This document shows positions 51,562-59,687 of a stretch of 64,000 bases of DNA, piece after piece. The DNA is from Nocardioides plantarum. GTDB taxonomy: Bacteria > Actinomycetota > Actinomycetes > Propionibacteriales > Nocardioidaceae. The translations under genes were made by a program, and so were the position numbers. The notes below the pieces were generated by a model. The model was not told the DNA's origin and made no database searches. It saw only the letters and a program-made list of their open reading frames with translations. Position 1 is the stretch's first letter. Each line of letters begins with the position of its first letter. The stretch lies in assembly GCF_006346395.1 (NCBI RefSeq), contig NZ_VDMS01000001.1:1798001-1862000 (forward strand), given 5' to 3'.

Positions 51562-52766
51562 CGGTCGTCCTGCTTGGTCCACGCCCACTGCGTCACGGCC
51601 CGGGCCGGCGTCCAGCCGGTGAACGACCCGATCGGCGCCGCGGTCTCGACCGCCACGCGGACCAGCTCGCCGCCGTGCTCGGCGTACGCCGCCGCGAGGA
51701 CCTGCTCGGTCTCCAGCGTCACGCCGTGGACGACGAGACGGCCGCCGGGGGCCAGGTGCTCGCGGCACGCGTCGAGGAGCCCGGGGGCGGTCGCTCCACC
51801 ACCGACGAAGATCGCGTGCGGGCGCGGCAGGCCGGGTACGACGTCGAGCGCGTCGCCCACCACGACCTCGAGCCCCGGGACCCCGAGCCGGGCCGCGTTG
51901 CGCCCGATGCGCTCGGCCCGGGCGGGGTCGCGCTCGACGGCGTGGGCCCGGCAGGTGGGGTGGGCGCGCAGCCACTCGATGCCGACCGACCCGGCACCGG
52001 CGCCGAGGTCCCACAGCAGCTGGCCCGGCTGGGGGGCCAGGCGAGCCAGGGCCGAGGCGCGCAGGTCGCGCTTGGTGAGCTGGCCGTCGTGCTCGTAGGC
52101 GTCGTCGGGCAGCCCGGCGACCCACGAGCCGACCACCGGACCGACGCACTCGACCGCGACGACGTGGAGCGCGGGCGAGGCGGCCGACCAGTCGGCGGCA
52201 GGGCCCTCGACCCGCGACTCGTGCGCGGCGCCCAGGTCGCCGAGCACGGTCAGCCGGCTAGCGCCGTAGCCCGCGTCGGTGAGGAGCGTGGCGAGGTCGG
52301 CGGGGGTGCCGGCGCCGCTGGTCAGCACCAGGATCCGACGCCCGGGAGCGAGCTCGCGGACCACCAGCTCCAGGCGCCGGCCGACCGTGGTCACCACGGC
52401 CGTCTCCTCGGCCGACCAGCGCATCCGGGCGCGGGCGAGCGCTACCGACGACACCGCCGGCAGTACCTCGAGCCGGTCGCCGACGAGCGGGCGCAGCGCG
52501 GTGGCGATGCCCGACAGCAGCGGGTCACCGGAGGCCAGCACGACGACGTCGCGGTCGGCGTGGTCGGCCAGGAGGTCGTAGGACAGCGGGCTCGGCCAGA
52601 CCTGTCGCTGCTGTGCGTCGTCGCCGGGCAGGAGGGCCACCTGGCGCGTCGAGCCGATCACGACGTCGGCGCCCGCGACGCGCACCCGGGCGACCTCGCC
52701 GAGGCCGGCCCAGCCGTCGGCGCCGAGGCCGACGACGCTGACGCGGGAGGGCAGGGAGGCGGGCAC
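51558..52766 (-). CDS. cobL: Precorrin-6Y C5,15-methyltransferase (decarboxylating)
   Basis: A 402-residue bifunctional enzyme. The N-terminal CbiE domain (about 5-205) contains SVVGLGADGWAGLGEVARVRV and VVLASGDPLLSGIA. The C-terminal CbiT methyltransferase/decarboxylase (about 215-402) contains LTKRDLRASALARLAPQPGQLLWDLGAGAGSVGIEWLRAHP. The GTG at 52766 was chosen; the frame is open further upstream, but those codons lie across the divergent riboswitch region. No clear Shine-Dalgarno precedes it, which suggests a short or absent leader. Confidence 0.94.
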   Translation of the reverse strand: MPASLPSRVSVVGLGADGWAGLGEVARVRVAGADVVIGSTRQVALLPGDDAQQRQVWPSPLSYDLLADHADRDVVVLASGDPLLSGIATALRPLVGDRLEVLPAVSSVALARARMRWSAEETAVVTTVGRRLELVVRELAPGRRILVLTSGAGTPADLATLLTDAGYGASRLTVLGDLGAAHESRVEGPAADWSAASPALHVVAVECVGPVVGSWVAGLPDDAYEHDGQLTKRDLRASALARLAPQPGQLLWDLGAGAGSVGIEWLRAHPTCRAHAVERDPARAERIGRNAARLGVPGLEVVVGDALDVVPGLPRPHAIFVGGGATAPGLLDACREHLAPGGRLVVHGVTLETEQVLAAAYAEHGGELVRVAVETAAPIGSFTGWTPARAVTQWAWTKQDDR

Positions 52767-52798
52767 GAGGCGTGACGCTATCGTGACCGCACAGCCCC

Positions 52799-52914
52799 GA
52801 GGTGCCCCGTCCTGGGGAGAATCTGGGAAGCCGGTGAGAGTCCGGCACAGGCCCGCTGCGGTGACCCGGACGTGCACGACACGACGATCCGGGAAGTCCG
52901 AAGACCGGCCTCGA
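52799..52914 (+). ncRNA. Cobalamin riboswitch 2, upstream of the chelatase operon
   Basis: CTGGGAAGCCGGTGAGAGTC and CCGGCACAGGCCCGCTGCGGTGACC (about 52823-52866) are the conserved core. GGGAAGTCCGAAGACCGGCC (52891-52910) closes the structure, pairing with GAGGTGCC at the 5' end. The next start (52951) lies 37 bases on. It should switch off the chelatase-bluB-cobO-cobB-cobC run when cobalamin is present. The divergent cobLM genes start 33 bases away on the other strand and are outside its control. Confidence 0.95.
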
Positions 52915-52950
52915 GGCTTCCTTTCCATGGCGAGCGAGCGGGAGCCTCCG

Positions 52951-54993
52951 ATGCCACAGCACTACCCCTTCTCCGCCGTCGTCGACGCCGGTGACATGTC
53001 CCTGGCCCTGGTGCTGACGACCATCTCGCCCGAGATCGGCGGCGTCCTGGTGCGCGGCGAGAAGGGCACCGCGAAGTCGACGATCGTGCGCGCCCTGGCC
53101 GCGGTCCTCCCGCCGATCGACGTGGTGGCGGGCGACCGGTTCTCCGCGGCGCCGGGCTCGTCGTCGCCGGACTCCGGCGGGGCGCCGTACGCCGCCGACG
53201 CCGCCGTCGAGACCCGCCCGGTCCGCCTCGTCGAGCTGCCCGTCGGGGCCACCGAGGACCGCGTGCTCGGCTCGCTGCACCTCGAGCGCGCCCTCTCCGA
53301 GGGCAAGGCCGAGTACGAGCCGGGCCTGCTCGCCAAGGCCCACCGTGGCCTCCTCTACGTCGACGAGGTCAACCTGCTGCACGACCACCTCGTCGACCTG
53401 CTGCTCGACGCGGCCGCGATGGGGCGCTCGACCGTCGAGCGCGACGGCGTCTCGGTCTCCCACGACGCACGGTTCGTCCTGGTCGGCACCATGAACCCCG
53501 AGGAGGGCGAGCTGCGCCCGCAGCTGCTCGACCGGTTCGGGCTCACCGTCGAGGTCAGGGCACCGCGCGACCCGGCGCTGCGCGTCGAGGTCGTCCGGCG
53601 CCGGATGGCCTTCGACGCCGACCCCGTCACCTTCGCGGCGTCGTACGACGAGGGCGAGCGCGTCGTCACCGCGCGCATCCTCGCCGCACAGGCCCGGGTC
53701 GGGTCGGTCGCGCTGGGCGACGACATGCTGCTGCGGATCGCCGAGCTGTGCGCGGCCTTCGACGTCGACGGCATGCGCGCCGACATCGTCACCGCCCGCA
53801 CCGCCGTCGCGCACGCCGCCTGGCACGACCGCGACGCGGTCACGCTCGAGGACGTGCGCGTCGCCGCCCGTCTCTCGCTGCCCCACCGACGCCGGCGCAA
53901 CCCGTTCGACGCCCCCGGTCTCGACGAGGACCTGCTCGACGAGGTCCTCGGCGACGACGAGCCGGAGCCGGAGCCGCCGGGGCCCGGTGGTGATGGTGGC
54001 GGTGATAGCGGCGACGGTGATGGTGATGGTGGTGGGCCTGACGACGGCGGTGAGGGTGGTCTCGAGACAGGCGCTAGCGCGCCTTCCTCGACCGACGTGG
54101 GGGCGCCTTCCTCGACCGACGTGGAGACGCCTTCCTCGACCGACGCGGGGGCGCCCTCCTCCGAGGGGTCACCGTCCGAGACCAACGCAACCGCCGGGAC
54201 GCCCTACCGCGCCCGGCTCTTCACCGTGCACGGCACCGGGGCCGGCGAGGCAGGTCGACGCAGCCGGGCGATCACGTCGTCGGGTCGGCGGGTCGGCGCG
54301 ACCTCAGCGACCGGCGGCGGCCAGGGGCCGATCCACCTGCTCGAGACGCTGCGTGCGGCGGCGCCCCACCAGGCGGTCCGCGGCCGCACCACCGGGCCGC
54401 TCCGATTCCACGGCAGCGACCTGCGCGTCGCGACCCGGGAGGGCCAGGAGGCCAACCTGGTGCTGTTCTGCGTCGACGCGTCGGGGTCGATGGCCGCGCG
54501 CAAGCGCATGGAGCAGGTCAAGACCGCCATCCTCAGCCTGCTGCTCGACGCCTACCGGCGCCGCGACAAGGTCGGCCTGGTGACGTTCCGTGGGGCTGCC
54601 GCCGAGCTGGCCCTGCCTCCGACGCGGTCGGTCGACGTCGCCGCGCGTCGTCTCGACGGCCTGCCCGCCGGCGGCCGTACCCCGCTGGCCGAGGGCCTCC
54701 TCGAGGCACACCGCGTCCTCGCGCTCGAGCGGGTGCGCGACCCACGCCGCCGCCCGCTGCTCGTCGTGGTCACCGACGGTCGCGCGACCAGCGGGGCCGA
54801 CGCGGTCGCCCGGTCCCAGCGCGCCGCGGGGCTCCTGGCCGCCGAGGGGGTCGCCTCGCTCGTCATCGACTGCGAGGCCGGCGCGATGCGGCTCGGGCTG
54901 GCCGCGGTGCTCGCCGAGCACCTGCAAGCCCAGCACGTGCCCGTCGGCGAGGTCACCGCCGAGGCCCTCGCCGGTGCGGTGCGCGCCGCATGA
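52951..54993 (+). CDS. ChlI-ChlD fusion chelatase subunit (putative cobaltochelatase ATPase)
   Basis: A 680-residue protein. The N-terminal AAA+ ChlI-type ATPase (about 1-330) has Walker A RGEKGTAKSTIVRAL, Walker B GLLYVDEVNLLHDHLVD and VGTMNPEEGELRPQLLDRFGL. An acidic Gly/Asp-rich linker (about 335-425) includes PSSTDVGA repeats. A C-terminal von Willebrand A domain (about 495-680) has the MIDAS DASGS and TDGRATSG. With CobN it would insert cobalt; CobN is not in the window. The ATG at 52951 has GGGAG six bases upstream; ATG 52927 is an alternative. Confidence 0.92.
   Translation: MPQHYPFSAVVDAGDMSLALVLTTISPEIGGVLVRGEKGTAKSTIVRALAAVLPPIDVVAGDRFSAAPGSSSPDSGGAPYAADAAVETRPVRLVELPVGATEDRVLGSLHLERALSEGKAEYEPGLLAKAHRGLLYVDEVNLLHDHLVDLLLDAAAMGRSTVERDGVSVSHDARFVLVGTMNPEEGELRPQLLDRFGLTVEVRAPRDPALRVEVVRRRMAFDADPVTFAASYDEGERVVTARILAAQARVGSVALGDDMLLRIAELCAAFDVDGMRADIVTARTAVAHAAWHDRDAVTLEDVRVAARLSLPHRRRRNPFDAPGLDEDLLDEVLGDDEPEPEPPGPGGDGGGDSGDGDGDGGGPDDGGEGGLETGASAPSSTDVGAPSSTDVETPSSTDAGAPSSEGSPSETNATAGTPYRARLFTVHGTGAGEAGRRSRAITSSGRRVGATSATGGGQGPIHLLETLRAAAPHQAVRGRTTGPLRFHGSDLRVATREGQEANLVLFCVDASGSMAARKRMEQVKTAILSLLLDAYRRRDKVGLVTFRGAAAELALPPTRSVDVAARRLDGLPAGGRTPLAEGLLEAHRVLALERVRDPRRRPLLVVVTDGRATSGADAVARSQRAAGLLAAEGVASLVIDCEAGAMRLGLAAVLAEHLQAQHVPVGEVTAEALAGAVRAA
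54079..54162 (+). repeat. Four 24-bp repeats in the chelatase linker
   Basis: GCGCCTTCCTCGACCGACGT recurs with period 24 at 54079, 54103 and 54127, with a decayed fourth unit at 54151. It encodes eight-residue units (APSSTDVG). The 5' flank TCTCGAGACAGGCGCTAGCGC resembles the intergenic repeat at 34932-34960, so intergenic repeat DNA seems to have become coding, in frame. Confidence 0.7.
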
Positions 54994-55628
54994 GCGTCGC
55001 CCCCGGCCTCTACGACGTCATCGAGCGCCGTCGCGACGTCCGCGCGGAGTTCACCGGTGCCGAGGTGCCCGACGAGGTCCTCGCCCGCGTGCTCGGAGCC
55101 GCGCACGCCGCACCCAGCGTCGGACACAGCCAGCCCTGGGACTTCGTCCTCGTGCAGGACCGACGCACCCGCGCACGCTTCCACGAGCACGTCACCGCCG
55201 AGCGCGCGACGTACGCCGCCTCGCTGCCGCCCGACCGCGCCGCGACCTTCGACCGGATCCGGGTCGAGGGGGTCCTGGACGCCACCCTGGGGATCGTCGT
55301 CACCCACGACCCCGACCGGGGCGGGCCGCAGGTCCTCGGCCGGCACGCGATCGACGACGCCGGCCTCTACTCGACCTGCCTGGCGATCCAGAACCTCTGG
55401 CTCGCGGCCACCGCCGAGGACCTCGGTGTCGGCTGGGTGTCGTTCTACCGCGAGCCCTTCCTGCGCGAGCTGCTCGCCGTTCCCGAGCGCGTCCGGCCGA
55501 TCGCGTGGCTCTGCGTCGGTCCGGTCTCGCACCACCACGACGTACCCGACCTCGAGCGGCACGGCTGGCGTCAGCGCCGACCGCTGGCCGACGCGGTCCA
55601 CCACGAGGCCTACGGGCGGAGGCGCTGA
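54990..55628 (+). CDS. bluB: 5,6-dimethylbenzimidazole synthase
   Basis: BluB cleaves FMNH2 with oxygen to make the lower ligand of cobalamin. The 212-residue nitroreductase-fold protein has the family stretches YDVIERRRDVRAEFTG, AAHAAPSVGHSQPWDFVLV and GVGWVSFYREPFLRELLAVP. It overlaps the chelatase stop (ATGA) and cobO by one base. Confidence 0.95.
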   Translation: MSVAPGLYDVIERRRDVRAEFTGAEVPDEVLARVLGAAHAAPSVGHSQPWDFVLVQDRRTRARFHEHVTAERATYAASLPPDRAATFDRIRVEGVLDATLGIVVTHDPDRGGPQVLGRHAIDDAGLYSTCLAIQNLWLAATAEDLGVGWVSFYREPFLRELLAVPERVRPIAWLCVGPVSHHHDVPDLERHGWRQRRPLADAVHHEAYGRRR

Positions 55629-56242
55629 TGCCGCAGGGGAAGCCGGTCGTCGTGCCGGACGACGGACTGACCACCGCGCAGCGGCGCAACCAGCCGCTGC
55701 TGATGGTCAACACCGGCGACGGCAAGGGCAAGTCGACCGCCGCGTTCGGGCTCGCGATCCGGGCCTGGAACCAGGGCTGGGACGTCGGGGTCTTCCAGTT
55801 CGTCAAGTCCGCCAAGTGGCGCATCGGCGAGCAGACCGTGCTCGAACGGCTCGGCGAGCTGCACGCCGAGACTGGCGAGGGCGGCCCCGTCGAGTGGCAC
55901 AAGATGGGCTCGGGCTGGTCGTGGTCGCGCAAAGCCGGCGAGGCCGAGGACCACGCCCGTGACGCCGCGGAGGGGTGGGCCGAGGTCAAGCGCCGGATTG
56001 CCGAGGAGCGCCACGACCTCTACGTGCTCGACGAGTTCACCTATCCGATGCAGTGGGGCTGGGTCGACGTCGACGACGTGGTCTCCACGCTCACCCACCG
56101 GCCCGGACGCCAGTACGTCGTCGTCACCGGGCGCCGCGCCCACCCCGCGCTCGTCGAGGCCGCCGACCTGGTCACCGAGATGACCAAGGTCAAGCACCAG
56201 ATGGACCGCGGCCAGAAGGGCCAGAAGGGCATCGAGTGGTAG
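55628..56242 (+). CDS. cobO: Cob(I)yrinic acid a,c-diamide adenosyltransferase
   Basis: A 204-residue CobA/CobO-type corrinoid adenosyltransferase, transferring adenosyl from ATP to Co(I). The P-loop is NTGDGKGKSTAAFGLAIRA (about 28-46). Further motifs are VGVFQFVKSAKWRIGEQ, YVLDEFTYPMQWGWV and VVVTGRRAHPALVEAADLVTEM, ending in KGIEW. Normal length. ATG shares one base with the bluB stop. Confidence 0.97.
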   Translation: MPQGKPVVVPDDGLTTAQRRNQPLLMVNTGDGKGKSTAAFGLAIRAWNQGWDVGVFQFVKSAKWRIGEQTVLERLGELHAETGEGGPVEWHKMGSGWSWSRKAGEAEDHARDAAEGWAEVKRRIAEERHDLYVLDEFTYPMQWGWVDVDDVVSTLTHRPGRQYVVVTGRRAHPALVEAADLVTEMTKVKHQMDRGQKGQKGIEW

Positions 56243-57579
56243 CGCTCCCCCGCCTCGTCGTCGCCGCACCCGGCACCGGCCAGGGCAAGACCACCGTCGC
56301 CACCGGCCTGATGGCGGCGCTGCGCGCCCGCGGGCTGGAGGTCAGCGGCCACAAGGTCGGGCCCGACTACATCGACCCCGGCTACCACGCGCTCGCGTGC
56401 GGGCGACCGGGACGCAACCTCGACCCGCACCTGGTCGGCGAGGACCGGGTGATCCCGCTGCTGCTGCACGGCGCCCGGACGCCCGCCCCCGCCGACGTCG
56501 CGGTCGTCGAGGGCGTGATGGGCCTGTACGACGGCCGCATCGGCACCGACGGCTTCTCCTCCACCGCCCACGTCGCGGCCCTGACCCGCTCGCCGATCGT
56601 CCTGGTCGTCGACATCTCGCGGTCCTCGCGCACCGTCGGCGCCGTGGTGCACGGGCTGGCGACCTACGACCCGACCGTGCGCGTCGCGGGCGTGATCCTC
56701 AACCAGGCCGGCTCCCCGCGGCACGCGGCCGAGGTCGCGTCGTCGGTGCGGGTCCCCGTCCTCGGCACGATCCCGCGCGACGCATCCCTCGCCACGCCCT
56801 CGCGTCACCTCGGCCTGGTCACCGCCGCCGAGCGCGACGAGAGCACTGCTCTCGTCGATGCCCTCGCCGAGCGGGTCACCGAGAGCGTCGACCTCGACGC
56901 GGTGCTGGCCGTGGCCGGGTCGGCGCCCGACCTGGACACGTCGGCGTGGGACCCGTCGAGCGCCGTCACCGCACCGTCGGGGCGACGGCCGGTCGTCGCG
57001 GTGGCCACCGGCCGGGCGTTCACGTTCCGCTACGCCGAGACCACCGAGCTCCTCGCGGCCGCCGGCTGCGAGGTCGTGCCCTTCGACCCGCTCGTCGACC
57101 ACGCCCTGCCGGCCGGTACCGCCGGCCTGGTGCTGGGTGGCGGGTTCCCCGAGGAGCACGCCGCCGCCCTGTCGGCCAACACCCCGCTGCTCGCGGCGGT
57201 GCGGGATGCCGTGGCTGACGGCGTACCGACCGTGGCGGAGTGTGGCGGCCTGCTCTACCTGTGCCGCACGCTCGACCAGACCCCGATGGTCGGCGCGATC
57301 GACGCCGAGGCCCGGATGGTCGGGCTGACCCTGCGCTACCCGACCGTCACCGCACCCGCCGACGGGCTGCTGAGCCGCGCCGGGGAGCATGTCACCGGCC
57401 ACGAGTTCCACCACACGACCGTCGAGCCGGTGACCGGGCTCGACCCCACGTGGGTCGTCGACGGCGAGGCGGTCGGCTTCGGCAGCGCGACGCTGCACGC
57501 GTCCTACGTCCACACGCACTGGGCCGGCCACCCCCACCTCGCCCAGCGCTTCGCCGACGCCGTCCACGCCCGTGGATGA
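56236..57579 (+). CDS. cobB: Hydrogenobyrinate/cobyrinate a,c-diamide synthase
   Basis: A 447-residue glutamine-dependent amidase (a and c carboxylates). The N-terminal DTBS-like ATPase has LVVAAPGTGQGKTTVATGLMAAL and GHKVGPDYIDPGYH. The C-terminal type 1 amidotransferase has LVLGGGFPEEHAAALSAN and the nucleophile Cys in VAECGGLLYLCRTL (about 335), plus GHEFHHTTVEP. The GTG at 56236 overlaps cobO by seven bases. Not the sirtuin that shares this symbol in other genomes. Confidence 0.96.
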   Translation: MVALPRLVVAAPGTGQGKTTVATGLMAALRARGLEVSGHKVGPDYIDPGYHALACGRPGRNLDPHLVGEDRVIPLLLHGARTPAPADVAVVEGVMGLYDGRIGTDGFSSTAHVAALTRSPIVLVVDISRSSRTVGAVVHGLATYDPTVRVAGVILNQAGSPRHAAEVASSVRVPVLGTIPRDASLATPSRHLGLVTAAERDESTALVDALAERVTESVDLDAVLAVAGSAPDLDTSAWDPSSAVTAPSGRRPVVAVATGRAFTFRYAETTELLAAAGCEVVPFDPLVDHALPAGTAGLVLGGGFPEEHAAALSANTPLLAAVRDAVADGVPTVAECGGLLYLCRTLDQTPMVGAIDAEARMVGLTLRYPTVTAPADGLLSRAGEHVTGHEFHHTTVEPVTGLDPTWVVDGEAVGFGSATLHASYVHTHWAGHPHLAQRFADAVHARG

Positions 57580-58567
57580 CCCGCTCCGCCACCACGGTGA
57601 CGTCGAGGCGGGCAACGGCCTGGTGGACTTCGCGGTCAACGTGTTCCCCGGACCGCGACCGGCGTGGCTCGACGACGCACTGCGGGCCAGCCTTGACGAC
57701 GTCGGCAGCTATCCCGCCCCCCGGGCCGCCGAGGCCGCCGTCGCGGCCCACCACGGGGTCGAGGTCGACCGGGTCCTGCTGACCGCCGGGGCGGCCGAGG
57801 CCTTCTCGCTCGTCGCGCGACGGCCGTGGCGGCGCCCGGTCGTGGTGCACCCGCAGTTCACCGAGCCGCACGCCGCCCTCGAGCAGGCCGGCCACCGGGT
57901 CACCCAGGCGCGACTCCCCCACCCCTTCACCCTCGACCCGGCACTCGTGCCCGGCGACGCCGACCTGGTCGTGCTCGGCAACCCGACCAACCCCACCGGC
58001 GTCCTCCACGCCCGTGACGCCGTCCTGGCCCTGCGGGCCCCTGGCCGACTGCTCGTCGTCGACGAGGCCTTCATGGACACCGTGCCCGGCCAGGCCGAGT
58101 CCGTGCTCGGTGAGAGCGGTGCTCTCGTCATCCGGAGCCTGACGAAGCACTGGACGATCCCCGGTGTCCGCGCGGGCTACGTCGTCGGCGACCCGGTCCT
58201 GATCGTCGAGCTGCGACGCGCGCAGGTGCCCTGGTCGGTCTCCACGACGGCCATCGCTGCGAGCACTGCTCTTGCTTCGCCCGTCGCCGACGAGGAGTCC
58301 CGCCGGCGCGCCGGGCTGATCGCGGACTGGCGGAGCCATCTCGAGCACGGGCTGACCGGCCTCCGCGTCGACCACGTGCCGAGCGCATCGAGCTTCGTGC
58401 TCGCCCGGGTCGGGGTGGGCGTCCACGAGCGGCTGCGGCGTGCCGGCATCGCCGTACGACGGGCCGACACGTTCCCCGGGCTCGACGCGACCTGGGTGCG
58501 GATCGCGGTGCGTCCCGAGCCGGTCGTGGATGTCTTGCTCACTGCCCTGCGCGATGCCCTAGGGTGA
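57572..58567 (+). CDS. cobC: CobC-like PLP enzyme (threonine-phosphate decarboxylase-type)
   Basis: A 331-residue class I/II aminotransferase-fold protein, GTG start overlapping cobB. It has NVFPGPRPAWLDDALRASLDDVGSYP near the start, VLGNPTNPTG and DEAFMD, with the PLP lysine in IRSLTKHWTIPGVRAGY (about 193). CobC/CobD-type enzymes provide the aminopropanol side chain; some homologues are histidinol-phosphate aminotransferases, but the position between cobB and cbtB supports the cobalamin role. Confidence 0.9.
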   Translation: MDDPLRHHGDVEAGNGLVDFAVNVFPGPRPAWLDDALRASLDDVGSYPAPRAAEAAVAAHHGVEVDRVLLTAGAAEAFSLVARRPWRRPVVVHPQFTEPHAALEQAGHRVTQARLPHPFTLDPALVPGDADLVVLGNPTNPTGVLHARDAVLALRAPGRLLVVDEAFMDTVPGQAESVLGESGALVIRSLTKHWTIPGVRAGYVVGDPVLIVELRRAQVPWSVSTTAIAASTALASPVADEESRRRAGLIADWRSHLEHGLTGLRVDHVPSASSFVLARVGVGVHERLRRAGIAVRRADTFPGLDATWVRIAVRPEPVVDVLLTALRDALG

Positions 58568-58672
58568 GCCTGCGGGCACGAGGAAGCCGGTGAGAATCCG
58601 GCACAGTCGCGCTACTGTGACCGCCCTTCCGAGCAGTCGGAACGGGCGGAAGTCAGACCCGAAGGTCCGTAT
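58564..58672 (+). ncRNA. Cobalamin riboswitch 3, upstream of cbtB
   Basis: The core is GAGGAAGCCGGTGAGAATCC, followed by GGCACAGTCGCGCTACTGTGACC (58580-58622), and GGAAGTCAGACCCGAAGG closes it (about 58648-58665). The 5' edge overlaps the last bases of cobC, and cbtB starts 46 bases downstream. It should repress the cobalt importer and the cobT-cobS genes when cobalamin is present. Confidence 0.95.
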
Positions 58673-58717
58673 CCACCCATTCGACAGGGACGCACTCATC
58701 CCTTCAGGAGGACCCTC

Positions 58718-58909
58718 ATGGCCCAGACCGCTGCCACTCCCGAGATCGCCGAGATCCCGACCGTCCCGCTGACCGACCTCGGCCCGTGGGCCGTCTTCTT
58801 CGCGCTGCTCGCGGTCGTCGTGCTCTTCTTCGTCGGCGCCGACCAGAACGCCGCGACCCACGAGTGGGTCCACGACGCGCGCCACCTCCTCGGCTACCCC
58901 TGCCACTGA
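58718..58909 (+). CDS. cbtB: Cobalt transporter subunit CbtB
   Basis: A 63-residue single-helix membrane protein (helix about 22-42, AVFFALLAVVVLFFVGA). The C-terminal His motif is HEWVHDARHLLGYPCH, the CbtB signature thought to bind cobalt. AGGAG lies eight bases before the ATG. Directly behind riboswitch 3 and paired with cbtA two bases downstream. Confidence 0.95.
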   Translation: MAQTAATPEIAEIPTVPLTDLGPWAVFFALLAVVVLFFVGADQNAATHEWVHDARHLLGYPCH

Positions 58910-58910
58910 G

Positions 58911-59687
58911 GTGACCGCCCGCAACTTCCTGGTCAGGGGGCTGCTGGTCGGCCTACTGTCCGGCTTCGCTGCCTTCCTCGTCGCCCACCAGGTCGGTGAG
59001 CCCCACGTCGACACGGCCATCGCGCTCGAGGAGGCCAATGCCGCCGCGGACGCCGCTCCCGCCGACCACTCCGGCTCCTCCGAGGAGGACGCCGGTCCGG
59101 TCGTCAGCCGGGCCAACCAGAGCACCTGGGGCCTGCTGACCGGCACCCTCCCCCTCGGCACCGTGCTCGGCGGCTTCGTCGCCCTGCTGGCCGCCATGGC
59201 GGCCGGGCGCCTGGGCCGGCTCAGCCCGGTGCAGTCGACCGCCGTCGTCGCGGCCATCGGGTTCGTCAGCTACAGCCTCGTGCCGTTCCTGAAGTACCCC
59301 GCCAACCCACCCGCGGTCGGCAACCCCGACACGATCGGGACGCGCTCCAGCTCCTACTTCGCCCTGGTCCTGATCTCGGTGGTCGTCGCGGTCGCCGCGG
59401 TGCTCGCCGCCCGGGCCGCCGCACCCCGGCTCGGTGGGCTGCGCGCCTGCGTCCTGGCCCTGGTGGGCTACGTCGCCCTGGTCTCGCTCGCGGTCGTGCT
59501 GCTGCCGACGGTCGACGAGGTCGGCGACTTCCCGGGTGACACGCTGTGGGCGTTCCGCGTCTCGTCGCTGCTGACCCTGGCCGCCATGTGGTCCGTGATC
59601 GGCATCGGCCTCGCCCTCGCCGTCGACCGGCTCGCGGCGCAGGACCGGGCCGTGGCTGACCGGCGCGCGTTCGCCGCCAGCCTGTGA
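58911..59687 (+). CDS. cbtA: Cobalt transporter subunit CbtA
   Basis: A 258-residue membrane protein with about six helices (first at about 6-28, LVRGLLVGLLSGFAAFLVA). It carries a conserved early motif GEPHVDTAIALEEA, an acidic/His loop (about 45-65), and VPFLKYPANPPAVGNPDTIGTR, which is characteristic of CbtA. GTG start one base after cbtB. CbtAB are known as cobalamin-riboswitch-controlled cobalt importers. Confidence 0.94.
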   Translation: MTARNFLVRGLLVGLLSGFAAFLVAHQVGEPHVDTAIALEEANAAADAAPADHSGSSEEDAGPVVSRANQSTWGLLTGTLPLGTVLGGFVALLAAMAAGRLGRLSPVQSTAVVAAIGFVSYSLVPFLKYPANPPAVGNPDTIGTRSSSYFALVLISVVVAVAAVLAARAAAPRLGGLRACVLALVGYVALVSLAVVLLPTVDEVGDFPGDTLWAFRVSSLLTLAAMWSVIGIGLALAVDRLAAQDRAVADRRAFAASL

